Program-made: the position numbers and the translations under genes
The notes under the pieces: generated by a model
What the model was told of the DNA's origin: nothing
Database searches by the model: none
Seen by the model: only the letters and a program-made list of their open reading frames with translations
Shown here: one piece after another, positions 6,164 to 12,687 of the stretch
Layout of the letters: the number at the start of each line of letters is the position of its first letter
Numbering within the stretch: the first letter of the stretch is position 1
Virus record (IMG/VR): IMGVR_UViG_3300005537_000046
Coordinates: 1 to 35,602 of that record
Reading direction: 5' to 3' (one strand)
DNA from: a virus
Length of the DNA stretch: 35,602 nucleotides

Positions 6164-7470
6164 CCGTTCGCATCATCATCGGCGACGTGCGCGACCGGCT
6201 TCGCGATTTGCCGGCGGATAGCGTCGATTGCGTGGTCACTTCACCGCCTTATTGGGGCTTGCGGGATTATGGAACGGGCGAGTGGGTTGGCGGCGATCCT
6301 GCGTGCCCACATTCAGGGGTCGCGACAGGACCATCAAAAAACCGTGGCAATAATAACTCGATGGGTAAACCGTTTTGCGGCATTTGCGGCGCAGAGCGTC
6401 TTGATCGCCAGCTCGGCATGGAACCGACACTAGGCGAGCATATCGAAACGCTGGTTGATGTATTCCGAGAGATTCGACGCGTTGCAAAGCCTGAAGCGGC
6501 TGTGTGGCTTAATTATGGCGACTGCTATGCGACATCGCCGAATGGTCGTAGCGCGGCGGATACAAAGGCTGCCGGGAACGATGATCGGACGTTTCGAGAT
6601 AAGCCGTTCTCAACGATTGGTCCGGTCTACGATCGATCGCGGCCCAATGTCAGGCAGAAAAAGCATCCTAACGGTACGGAACCCGCTGGACGCATCGTCG
6701 CGGGAGGTTATCTGAAGCCGAAGGATCTATGTCTGATCCCATTCCGGCTCGTGATCGCGCTTCAGGAAGATGGGTGGTGGGTACGCTCCCGTTGTGTGTG
6801 GGGCAAGCCCAATGGGATGCCGGATAGCTCGGGGCGTTGGCGTCCGTCCGTAGCACATGAGGAAATCTTTCTGCTCAGCAAGAGTGGCGATTTGTGGTAC
6901 GACCATGAGGCGGTTATGACGCCGCGCCGCTCCAATGAAGATGCTGTAACGTATCGGGGCGGCTCATACGCGAACGGCAAACCAGGACCACGGCTGCAGC
7001 ACGGAAACAAGCGCGTTCCGGGACCGGACAAGCAACGGGGCCACGCTCGCCGACACCAGGGCTTCAACGACCGATGGGACGGCATGAGCAAAGCCGAGCA
7101 GCAAGAAAACGGAAGACTGCTCCGAACCTATGAGCCCGAGGTGTGGCATATTGCGACTGCCGCATTTTCGGAAGCACATTTTGCGACATTTCCGCCAGCC
7201 TTGGTCGAGCGCTGTCTGATGGCGAGCTGTCCTCCGCGAGGGACTGTCTTAGATCCGTTCGGAGGTTCGGGCACAACCGGCATGGTTGCGGATGGAATGG
7301 GGCACGATGCCATCCTGATTGAGCTGAGCGAAGCCTATGCAGAGATTGCCCGCAAGCGCATCGCCGATGTGTTCCGGCCAGTGTGGGTTGAGCGGGAGGC
7401 TAAGCCGTCGCAAACGGATATGTTCGCAGACAGCTCAGCAGCGCCGCCGATGGGATGCCGATTAGGGTGA
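6160..7470 (+). CDS. Beta-class DNA methyltransferase (N4-cytosine/N6-adenine type)
   Basis: A 436-residue site-specific DNA methyltransferase that transfers a methyl group from S-adenosylmethionine to an exocyclic amino group in DNA. The catalytic motif TSPPY is at residues 27-31, and the AdoMet-binding motif FGGSGTTG comes late, at about 367-374. This order (catalytic before cofactor motif) defines the beta class. Between them is a region with His/Cys residues (CPHSG, then CGICGAERLD) and a conserved segment (VDVFREIRRVAKPEAAVWLN). No restriction enzyme is next to it, so it is probably an orphan enzyme for protection from host restriction or for regulation. The target sequence cannot be read from the gene. 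Translation is likely coupled to the 17-codon ORF. Confidence 0.9.
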   Translation: MTVRIIIGDVRDRLRDLPADSVDCVVTSPPYWGLRDYGTGEWVGGDPACPHSGVATGPSKNRGNNNSMGKPFCGICGAERLDRQLGMEPTLGEHIETLVDVFREIRRVAKPEAAVWLNYGDCYATSPNGRSAADTKAAGNDDRTFRDKPFSTIGPVYDRSRPNVRQKKHPNGTEPAGRIVAGGYLKPKDLCLIPFRLVIALQEDGWWVRSRCVWGKPNGMPDSSGRWRPSVAHEEIFLLSKSGDLWYDHEAVMTPRRSNEDAVTYRGGSYANGKPGPRLQHGNKRVPGPDKQRGHARRHQGFNDRWDGMSKAEQQENGRLLRTYEPEVWHIATAAFSEAHFATFPPALVERCLMASCPPRGTVLDPFGGSGTTGMVADGMGHDAILIELSEAYAEIARKRIADVFRPVWVEREAKPSQTDMFADSSAAPPMGCRLG

Positions 7471-7536
7471 CGACAGACAGGGATCGCTTGGGATATGACC
7501 CTCGGTAAACGGCAGCGCGCTCTCCATGTGGATACG

Positions 7537-7570
7537 CGCCCTCGGAGAAATCCGGGGGCGTTTCCCGTTT
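7537..7570 (+). terminator. Probable intrinsic terminator
   Basis: A 10-bp stem (7537-7546 with 7551-7560, one G-T pair) closed by a GAAA loop is followed by TTTCCCGTTT. The stem is very stable and sits 66 bases after the methyltransferase stop, but the T-run is weak, so termination may be partial. A new promoter-like sequence at 8102-8131 would restart transcription. Confidence 0.6.
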
Positions 7571-7726
7571 CAGGGCTTGACGCCACGCCAGCAATGGGAA
7601 CACACTTACCTGCCCTGAAAGACCAAGAGACGCCCTAGCGGTTGCCAGAGCGCCTCCTGGGTCTTAAAGGGGTTGCCCGAGACGATGTGCTGTCGTCAAG
7701 GGCGGCCCACAACGACGGGACTCGTT

Positions 7727-8080
7727 ATGCCATCGCAAGAGATAGCGTTATTTCCCCGAGAAATCAACCCCGATCAAGGTGGCACAGACCTATTCGGCAA
7801 TCCCGTCATTCCTCACGGTCCTGCACTCACGCCTGCCGAGCGGCGGAAGCTCAACCGCAAGGAACCGATACCGAAAGGTTACGCCGCACCTCCGGGTAGT
7901 GGACCGACCGGCGAGACGTGTGGATCGTGCGCCAATCACGCTGTTGTTTGGCACGCAAAAGGATATCACAAGTGCGGGCTTGAGCGGCAGAGGTGGACCG
8001 GCGGGAGGGCGACAGACATTCTCGTAAGGTCGCCAGCATGTTCGTTGTGGCAGCCAAAAGTCAGCCCCGATCATAGATAG
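7727..8080 (+). CDS. Phage protein with Cys-rich (zinc-finger-like) C-terminal domain
   Basis: A 117-residue protein. The C-terminal domain reads ETCGSCANHAVVWHAKGYHK, then CGLERQRWTGGRATDI, then PACSLWQP, giving four conserved cysteines in a pattern shared by a widespread family of small phage proteins with no settled function. The N-terminal half (ALFPREINPDQGGTDLFGNP) is polar and probably flexible. The ATG at 7727 is chosen; alternatives at 7673 (TTG) and 7685 (ATG) are in frame. The region from 7471 to here holds only the hairpin at 7537 and no other convincing gene. Confidence 0.65.
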   Translation: MPSQEIALFPREINPDQGGTDLFGNPVIPHGPALTPAERRKLNRKEPIPKGYAAPPGSGPTGETCGSCANHAVVWHAKGYHKCGLERQRWTGGRATDILVRSPACSLWQPKVSPDHR

Positions 8081-8101
8081 GCGTTCTCCTTGATGAGGAT
8101 C

Positions 8102-8131
8102 TTGCGCGCAACCCGATAGAGGATATATAAT
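8102..8131 (+). promoter_or_regulatory. Sigma-70-like promoter for the replication genes
   Basis: TTGCGC (8102-8107) and a perfect TATAAT (8126-8131) are 18 bases apart. Transcription would start near 8138 and read the DUF1376-type gene, the helicase and what follows. Repeated TATGCG motifs lie just downstream (about 8157-8172) and could bind a regulator. It lies after the hairpin at 7537 and before the replication genes. Confidence 0.6.
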
Positions 8132-8258
8132 CGGCATCGAGCGCGGGCCAGCCGTATGCGACGGTATGCGGTTCTGACCTGGTTGCGCCTGACCCCGGCC
8201 CACTATTTTGGTCGTGGCTCGTGCTCGATTTCTTTCTGTGGGGTCGCAGGGTCAGGAT

Positions 8259-8717
8259 GTGGAATTTCCAGAGCCATTAGTACCTCCTCACGTTGATCTC
8301 TCCGGCTATGGCTATATGCCATTGTACGGGCATAAGCTATTCGGCTCCGAGTTCAACGCTCTCTGCTCCGATGCCGAATGGCGGGCGGGCGTGACCCTAT
8401 GGTGGGCCGCTTGGAATCAACGACCAGCCGCCAGCCTCCCGGATAACGATCAAGCGCTAGCTCGTCTCGCCGAATACGGGCGCAATGTCAGGGCGTGGCT
8501 ACGAGTTAGGCCGAACGCCCTTCATGCTTTTGTCAAGTGCTCGGATGGTCGATTGTATCATCGCGTGCTGGCCCCGCTTGCCATCGAAGCGTGGGATCGG
8601 AGGGTCCGTGCGCGAGAGGCTACCGCGCGATGGCGTGACACTCACGTGATATCACCGAAAGATCACGGAAATCTTACGGTGATATCACCGAATGGTCACG
8701 GAAAACATACGTCTTAG
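8259..8717 (+). CDS. DUF1376-domain protein, probable replication-linked factor
   Basis: A protein of about 152 residues. It follows the DUF1376 pattern: PPHVDLSGYGYMPLYGHKLF, then WRAGVTLWWAAWNQRP, ALARLAEYGRNVRAWLRVR and DGRLYHRVLAPLAIEAWDRR. DUF1376 forms the N-terminal part of YdaU-like proteins encoded beside phage replication genes; here it stands nearly alone. The GTG at 8259 follows AGGGTCAGG and is chosen over a TTG at 8208 or GTG at 8214, but the start is uncertain. The last 25 residues are encoded by a 33-bp tandem repeat (ISPKDHG / ISPNGHG), which may be an origin rather than a protein feature. Confidence 0.75.
   Translation: MEFPEPLVPPHVDLSGYGYMPLYGHKLFGSEFNALCSDAEWRAGVTLWWAAWNQRPAASLPDNDQALARLAEYGRNVRAWLRVRPNALHAFVKCSDGRLYHRVLAPLAIEAWDRRVRAREATARWRDTHVISPKDHGNLTVISPNGHGKHTS
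8646..8711 (+). repeat. Tandem 33-bp iteron-like repeat, possible replication origin
   Basis: Two copies of a 33-bp unit (8646-8678 and 8679-8711) match at 29 of 33 bases. Each contains the palindrome GTGATATCAC (extended to 14 bp, CGGTGATATCACCG, at 8677-8690) and two TCAC(C/G)GAA boxes exactly 11 bp apart: 8652, 8663, 8685 and 8696. The boxes therefore lie on one face of the helix, as binding sites of an initiator often do. Location inside the 3' end of a replication-linked gene and just before a helicase gene fits a phage origin. Inferred, not proven. Confidence 0.55.
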
Positions 8718-8771
8718 CTTAGCTTCCCTTGAAGAAGAAGTAAGGGACTTAGAAGGAAGGACACAGTAGGT

Positions 8772-10292
8772 ATGTTGGCAGTTGATCCGCCGCACGTTGA
8801 ACGGCCATTGCGGGACTACCAGGCCATCGCGATCGACGATCTGAGGAACAGCCTACGGTCAGGTCACAAGCGCCCGGTGCTCCAAGCCCCTACGGCGTAT
8901 GGCAAGACCCGGCTTGCTGCCGAGGTTGTTGGACTGGCGCTGTCGAAGGGCAGGCGGACGGTGTTTGTGGTGCCTGCCCTGAGCCTCATCGACCAAACGG
9001 TCGAGGCTTTTTGGCAGGACGGAATCAGGGATGTCGGCGTAATCCAGGCAAACCATGCGATGACGGACTGGTCGAGGCCGGTACAGGTCGCGAGCGTTCA
9101 GACGTTAGCTCGGCGAACATGGCCGGAATGCGATTTGGCGATCATCGATGAGTGCCACCGGCGATTTGAGTCTCTGGAAAAGTGGATGGCCGCCACGCCG
9201 ATTCCATTCATCGGATTGTCGGCAACGCCGTGGACCAAGGGGCTCGGAAAGATTTTCGATGATTTGATAATCTCGGCAACGACCCAGGAATTGATCGATC
9301 AGAAATACCTTTCGCCATTCCGGGTTTTCGCGCCGAGCCATCCCGACCTGAGTGGGATCAAGACCGTGGCGGGGGATTATCAGGTAGAACAGCTTGCTGA
9401 TCGGATGAACCAAGAGCCGCTTGTCGCCGATGTCGTCGAGACATGGCTGCTTCGGGGCGAGGGTAGGCCGACGCTGTGCTTCGCGGTCGATAGGGCGCAT
9501 GCGAAGCATCTGCAACAACGCTTCCTCGATGCGAACGTATCGTGCGGGTATCAGGACGCCTACACCGATTCCGGGGAACGGCGGGTGATCCGCGAGCGGT
9601 TCCACCGGGGCGAATACAATGTGGTTTGCAATGTCGGGACGCTGACGACGGGGGTGGATTGGGATGTCCGATGCATCATCCTGGCCCGGCCGACCAAGAG
9701 TGAGATCCTATATGTTCAGATCATCGGGAGAGGGTTGAGGACTGCCGAGGGGAAGGACAATTGCCTCGTGTTGGATCATTCGGACACGACCAATCGGCTC
9801 GGTTTTGTGACCGACATCAACCACGCGCATCTTGACGATGGGAAGCCAAAGGCTGGTAATAAGCGAAAGCCCCCGTTGCCGAAGGAATGCCCGAAGTGCC
9901 ATTTTTTGCGCCCTCCGAAGGTGAGCAAGTGTCCGGCCTGCGGGTTTGTGCCCGAGGTCAAGTCCAACGTCGAGGTCGCGGACGGGGAACTGGTCGAGCT
10001 GACGACGCTCCAGCGCAAGCGATACAGGGCCGGCATGATCGAGCTTCGAGGCGTTGAGATCCCGCTTGGGGAGTTTTTCGGGGAACTGAAATCCTACGCT
10101 CGACAGCGAGGGTATAAGCCGGGATGGGCAGCGAACAAATACCGCGAGGCGACCGGAGTTTGGCCGAACGCGCATAAATATGCGCCGGAGCGGCAGACCA
10201 GTTTTGTTGTGGAAAGCTGGCTAAAGGCCGCGCAAATCAGGTGGATCAAGAGCAAGGCGAAGGTGGGGGTGAAGCAAAATGCCGACCATTAG
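8772..10292 (+). CDS. Superfamily 2 DEAD/DEAH-type helicase with C-terminal zinc ribbon
   Basis: A 506-residue ATP-dependent DNA helicase/translocase. Walker A APTAYGKT is at residues 39-46, the Walker B box DECH at 126-129, motif III SAT at 150-152, and the arginine-finger motif QIIGRGLR at 316-323. The N-terminal RDYQ (14-17) is the Q-like motif of the type III restriction/UvrB-related group. A zinc ribbon follows with Cys 373, 376, 387 and 390. The last 110 residues are helical and basic. It probably unwinds DNA at phage replication forks, given its place between the DUF1376 gene and a primase-type zinc finger. It is complete, and its end overlaps the next small frame. Confidence 0.92.
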   Translation: MLAVDPPHVERPLRDYQAIAIDDLRNSLRSGHKRPVLQAPTAYGKTRLAAEVVGLALSKGRRTVFVVPALSLIDQTVEAFWQDGIRDVGVIQANHAMTDWSRPVQVASVQTLARRTWPECDLAIIDECHRRFESLEKWMAATPIPFIGLSATPWTKGLGKIFDDLIISATTQELIDQKYLSPFRVFAPSHPDLSGIKTVAGDYQVEQLADRMNQEPLVADVVETWLLRGEGRPTLCFAVDRAHAKHLQQRFLDANVSCGYQDAYTDSGERRVIRERFHRGEYNVVCNVGTLTTGVDWDVRCIILARPTKSEILYVQIIGRGLRTAEGKDNCLVLDHSDTTNRLGFVTDINHAHLDDGKPKAGNKRKPPLPKECPKCHFLRPPKVSKCPACGFVPEVKSNVEVADGELVELTTLQRKRYRAGMIELRGVEIPLGEFFGELKSYARQRGYKPGWAANKYREATGVWPNAHKYAPERQTSFVVESWLKAAQIRWIKSKAKVGVKQNADH

Positions 10293-10458
10293 GGAGAAGG
10301 TCGATCACGTCCTATCGGCGCCGCAGACAAGATGGGCGGCATATCGGCCGGGGCAGGAGGGGGATCTAGCCCCAAAGCCGAAGGTATGTCGAGGTCGCCC
10401 GCGAGGTCCAGGATTGGATCAATGCCAACGCTGGTTGAGATCATCAACGCCTCTGTAG
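10279..10458 (+). CDS. Hypothetical basic protein (59 aa)
   Basis: A 59-residue frame starting inside the helicase's last codons (overlap 14 bases) and running 37 bases into the primase-type gene. It begins MPTIREKVDHVLSAPQTRWA and contains CRGRPRGPG, an AT-hook-like basic stretch. The start has no strong ribosome binding site. It could be a real DNA-binding peptide translated by coupling or a chance frame; the overlap with a firm gene at its 3' end lowers confidence. Confidence 0.4.
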   Translation: MPTIREKVDHVLSAPQTRWAAYRPGQEGDLAPKPKVCRGRPRGPGLDQCQRWLRSSTPL

Positions 10459-10787
10459 CGCTTACACGGCGGGGCAATGCCCATTGGGCACCGTGCCCAT
10501 TCCACGCCGAAAAAACGTCGTCGTTCAAGGTGGAGGAGCATCGCGGGAAGTGGAGATTTTATTGCTTCGGTTGCGGCGCTCGGGGCGATGCTGCGGATTG
10601 GATAATGCTGACCCGCAAGGTGTCCTATGCCGAGGCTAGGCGCATCCTGGGCCTCGGTGGGCAGGCGAAGCCGGGCCCGGCAATCATTGCCGCGCGGGAG
10701 GCTGAGAAGCGCAGGCAACGTATCCTCCGGGTTTATAGGAACCGCAACCCGGATTGCTGTATCCCCGATTGGGGGATCTCCACATGA
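10422..10787 (+). CDS. CHC2-type primase zinc-finger protein
   Basis: A 121-residue protein with a DnaG-like CHC2 zinc finger: CPFH at residues 25-28 and CFGC at 48-51, joined by the family-typical EKTSSFKV and followed by GARGDAADWIM. In full primases this module recognises the template start site. Here the polymerase (TOPRIM) domain is missing, so it is either a stand-alone template-recognition factor or works with a host or phage polymerase. The C-terminus is short and helical. The start at 10422 is chosen over 10332 because the upstream codons are low in complexity and AGGATTGG precedes it. Its stop overlaps the next small frame by ATGA. Confidence 0.85.
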   Translation: MPTLVEIINASVALTRRGNAHWAPCPFHAEKTSSFKVEEHRGKWRFYCFGCGARGDAADWIMLTRKVSYAEARRILGLGGQAKPGPAIIAAREAEKRRQRILRVYRNRNPDCCIPDWGIST

Positions 10788-10861
10788 AATCGGAAGGATC
10801 TGGCATGACCGAGGAGATGCGTGCGGCGCGCGAGGAGTTGGGCTGTGACAGTTCGTGTTGA
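10784..10861 (+). CDS. 25-residue coupling peptide
   Basis: MKSEGSGMTEEMRAAREELG and five more residues. The ATG overlaps the zinc-finger gene's stop (ATGA), and the frame overlaps the start of the truncated methyltransferase (GTG at 10845). It is charged and helical. It may serve only to pass ribosomes on; a separate function is not evident. Confidence 0.35.
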   Translation: MKSEGSGMTEEMRAAREELGCDSSC

Positions 10862-11180
10862 ACAGATTGGCGATGCGACGCTCTATCTCGGCGATTGCCG
10901 CGAAGTGCTGCCGACGCTGCCTTCGACTACCATGGATTTCATCTTCACCGACCCGCCCTACGGGCACAACAACAACGACCTGATACACCGCAGGGAAGCC
11001 GCCCTCGGCCGCCTTCCCTGCGGTGAAGATACACCGCTGGGCCGGCCGATCGCCAATGACGGCGCGGAGGCGAACGATCTGGTGCGCTGGTTCTTTGGCG
11101 AGGCCAACCGGTTGCTGTCCGGTGGAGGCTGCTGCTGCTGCTGCGGCGGCGGCGGTCCAGACGCGCTTTGTCGGCTATGA
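10845..11180 (+). pseudogene. Truncated DNA methyltransferase (N-terminal part only)
   Basis: The 111-residue frame starts like a phage beta-class DNA methyltransferase: VEQIGDATLYLGDCREVLPT, then the catalytic DPPY (TDPPYGHNNND) and the region WFFGEANRLLSGG. After a run of five Cys and four Gly it stops at DALCRL. Full enzymes continue for 100 or more residues to the AdoMet-binding FxGxG motif, which is absent here and is not in other frames that I can see. The break lies at a GCT/GCG microsatellite (11128-11155), suggesting a deletion. It is likely inactive as a methyltransferase. The start could be GTG 10845 or an ATG-like codon upstream. Confidence 0.7.
11128..11155 (+). repeat. GCT/GCG microsatellite at a gene break
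   Basis: Five GCT units (11128-11142) run into GCGGCGGCGGCGG (11143-11155). They encode the Cys and Gly runs of the methyltransferase fragment, and the family similarity ends right after them. Confidence 0.8.
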
Positions 11181-11488
11181 GCGATGTTTACGATATCAGC
11201 CTGACCATCCGTCATTGGCAGGTACGTGGGGTAACAGCGACGATGGCTTGGCGGGCTCTAGGGCATGGAAAGAGTTCGCACCCGGAGAGTTGGGCTGAGG
11301 TGCGGGCGTTCATGGAAAGGAAATGCACAAATGCGGTGGACACCGGAGAAGATCGCGGAGTTGAGGGAATGGTCGTTTCTCAGCGCAAACGAGTTGGGCG
11401 CTCGCTTGGGGGTGAAGCCTCAGCAAGTTTACAGCAAGGCATTTGCGCTCGATCTCAGGATTGGAAGGCAATCGCCATTGCGATCTGA
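11177..11488 (+). CDS. Hypothetical protein, C-terminal end doubtful
   Basis: A frame of 103 residues that begins MSDVYDISLTIRHWQVRGVT with an ATGA overlap to the methyltransferase fragment. Residues 1 to about 52 look genuine (ATMAWRALGHGKSSHPESWA), with a possible short helix-turn-helix. The rest runs in another frame through the GcrA-like gene (158 bases of overlap) and is Gly/Ser/Arg-rich without structure. A lost stop or a frameshift near 11331 would explain this. Function unknown. Confidence 0.45.
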   Translation: MSDVYDISLTIRHWQVRGVTATMAWRALGHGKSSHPESWAEVRAFMERKCTNAVDTGEDRGVEGMVVSQRKRVGRSLGGEASASLQQGICARSQDWKAIAIAI

Positions 11489-11573
11489 TGCGTATTTACG
11501 ATCCCGTTGGTGGGAGATGTTGCCCAGAATGAAAGCAGCTCTCGTGGCCGATATCCTGCGGGACGCGCCTTGA
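11331..11573 (+). CDS. GcrA-like small DNA-binding protein
   Basis: An 80-residue protein with a helix-turn-helix in its first half: WTPEKIAELREWSF, then LSANELGARLGVKPQQVYSK and ALDLRIGR. The order resembles the N-terminal DNA-binding domain of GcrA, the alphaproteobacterial cell-cycle regulator that works with CcrM methylation, and related small phage proteins. The C-terminal half is helical and Arg/Trp-rich. The start at 11331 is chosen because the longer frame from 11265 is basic and overlaps another gene; AAAGGAAA precedes it. It may redirect transcription in the host or phage. The family link is by eye only. Confidence 0.6.
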   Translation: MRWTPEKIAELREWSFLSANELGARLGVKPQQVYSKAFALDLRIGRQSPLRSDAYLRSRWWEMLPRMKAALVADILRDAP

Positions 11574-11806
11574 TGTTGGTGCGAGTGGTGGCTCCGCACT
11601 TTGTCGCGGCGTTTGTCTTCGAGGATGGGCGAGTTAAGGAATGCGCACCTATCCTACGCAAGCATGTTAAGGGTCTCAATGCGGATCAAATCCGGGCGCT
11701 ATGCCGGCGGCGGTGGGGAGGCGCACTCCGCCCAGATCAAGGGCGGAGCGTGTTCGACGGAGCCAGCCGTATGGGTCCCATCACGCAATCGCTCGCGGCA
11801 ACTTAG
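11573..11806 (+). CDS. Small conserved phage protein (77 aa)
   Basis: A 77-residue protein starting MLVRVVAPHFVAAFVFEDGR with a TGATG overlap to the GcrA-like gene. The first 45 residues form a beta-rich module (APHFVAAFVFEDGRVKECAP) that I know as a recurring small phage protein of unknown role. The later part (RRRWGGALRPDQGRSVFDGA) is less convincing and may be read-through beyond the original end. Confidence 0.55.
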   Translation: MLVRVVAPHFVAAFVFEDGRVKECAPILRKHVKGLNADQIRALCRRRWGGALRPDQGRSVFDGASRMGPITQSLAAT

Positions 11807-11822
11807 CACCGGATGGGTCTGT

Positions 11823-12143
11823 CTAGGCACCCTGGGTGGTTTCTGAGCGGGAGGAGCGGTGAGCGAGCGATGGCCGACATCTGGGTCTATCACGAGAAAA
11901 CCGGGCGCACCGGATTGCTCGTCGACTTCGAGCAGTGGCCGCCGCCGGGAACCGGCAAAGAGCCGCGCGATTGCAACGCCGTCGAATGGGAGGCGAGGTT
12001 TTACATGCGCGTCGCCTACTCGCCCGACCACCCCCTAGCTGTCTGCTGTCGCGTAGGATGGCGAAGGCTTGCTCGGCGTCCTTGAGTGTCGCGTGTGTGC
12101 ACACCGAATAGGCGGTCTTTGAAACGAATTTAACGTGGTACAT
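11823..12143 (-). CDS. Lone minus-strand small protein, 3' part doubtful
   Basis: Reading left from an ATG at 12143, the frame gives 106 residues. The first 38 (MYHVKFVSKTAYSVCTHATL to KDAEQAFAILRDSRQL) look like a real small beta-alpha protein, and GGAGATG precedes the start. The remaining residues are Arg/Cys-rich and lie antisense to the gene at 11870-12085, so the original end has probably been lost. It is the only minus-strand gene between 4377 and the right end and is served by its own promoter-like sequence (12211-12181). It could be a regulator or a superinfection-related gene, but nothing in the sequence shows which. Confidence 0.45.
   Translation of the reverse strand: MYHVKFVSKTAYSVCTHATLKDAEQAFAILRDSRQLGGGRASRRRACKTSPPIRRRCNRAALCRFPAAATARSRRAIRCARFSRDRPRCRPSLAHRSSRSETTQGA
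11870..12085 (+). CDS. Hypothetical protein (71 aa)
   Basis: A 71-residue frame starting MADIWVYHEKTGRTGLLVDF with GAGGAG about 13 bases upstream. The N-terminal half, with YHEKTGRTGLLVDFEQWPPP, looks like a small beta-domain. The C-terminal end (AVCCRVGWRRLARRP) is antisense to the start of the minus-strand gene at 12143 and is probably not original: the true end may have been lost where the two genes now run into each other. Function unknown. Confidence 0.5.
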   Translation: MADIWVYHEKTGRTGLLVDFEQWPPPGTGKEPRDCNAVEWEARFYMRVAYSPDHPLAVCCRVGWRRLARRP

Positions 12144-12180
12144 TTTCCATCTCCATTAGCCAGACCATCAACCTACACAT

Positions 12181-12211
12181 ACAATAGCACGCTTTCGCAT
12201 GCAGGCGTCAA
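12181..12211 (-). promoter_or_regulatory. Candidate promoter for the lone minus-strand gene
   Basis: On the minus strand TTGACG (12211-12206) is followed by TATTGT (12186-12181) with a TG one base before it (extended -10), spacing 19. Transcription would start about 30 bases before the ATG at 12143. The motif TTTCGCATGC lies inside the spacer. Confidence 0.45.
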
Positions 12212-12298
12212 GCTGATAATGAAGCTTTAGATATGCAAAGATTGGGTGCCGCTATGCGATCAACGCATGCTGTCGCATGTTCATGCTGCGGTATGCTG
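12193..12298. promoter_or_regulatory. Repeated GCATG operator-like sites in divergent region
   Basis: Copies of a GCATG-containing motif occur at about 12195-12202 (TCGCATGC), 12253-12260 (TATGCGAT, opposite direction), 12263-12270 (ACGCATGC) and 12272-12280 (GTCGCATGT), with related GCATA/CATGC variants up to 12298. ATGCG (12254-12258) and CGCAT (12264-12268) form an inverted repeat with a 5-base gap. They fill the space between the divergent genes at 12143 and 12304. The YdaS-like protein at 12462 is the natural candidate binder. Confidence 0.5.
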
Positions 12299-12303
12299 GG
12301 GTT

Positions 12304-12462
12304 ATGGGACAGGTTTACCAATGCGGCTTCACCGAGGACGAGATAGTCGCGATCATCAAGGCGCTGCGGCTTGTATGTGAAAACGGCAACACGTCCGAGC
12401 CGAGCCTAGAGCGGGAGATTTGCGAATATCTTCAAATCGGAGTGCTCGAAAGAACCGTTTGA
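12304..12462 (+). CDS. Hypothetical acidic protein (52 aa)
   Basis: A 52-residue protein beginning MGQVYQCGFTEDEIVAIIKA; a start nine codons earlier (12277) is also possible. It is helical and acidic (EPSLEREICEYLQIGVLE). It overlaps the next gene, a YdaS-like regulator, as TGATG, so the two probably act or are made together. I do not recognise the family. Confidence 0.55.
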   Translation: MGQVYQCGFTEDEIVAIIKALRLVCENGNTSEPSLEREICEYLQIGVLERTV

Positions 12463-12674
12463 TGAGCGAGGCTATCAAAATCATTCGGGAAGCTGGCGGC
12501 AAAGCTGGCCCGATGTCCCGGGCGACAGGCGTTGTGCGCCAGGTTGCGGATCAATGGCTACACGGCGCGCGCCCTCTCCCGCCTCAGCACATCGACGCCA
12601 TTGCCGAGCTATTGGGCATAGAGGCGGTGGAATTGCACTATGCGGCAGCGCGCGATCGAGGATTCAGAGTCTAA
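12462..12674 (+). CDS. Second YdaS/Cro-like helix-turn-helix regulator
   Basis: A 70-residue protein with a helix-turn-helix at about residues 15-35: GPMSRATGVVRQVADQWLHG, followed by RPLPPQHIDAIAELLGI. The WLHG(A)RPLPPQHI-like turn is typical of YdaS-type Cro proteins. It differs from the regulator at 4502 in sequence, so the phage carries two distinct small repressors, each next to its own divergent control region. Likely target sites are the repeated GCATG motifs at 12193-12298. Confidence 0.75.
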   Translation: MSEAIKIIREAGGKAGPMSRATGVVRQVADQWLHGARPLPPQHIDAIAELLGIEAVELHYAAARDRGFRV

Positions 12675-12687
12675 TCCGGGCCAGCGA

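Noticed and set aside
8646-8711. Tandem repeat read as a CRISPR array
   Set aside because: Only two head-to-tail 33-bp units with no unique spacers and no cas genes; better explained as iterons.
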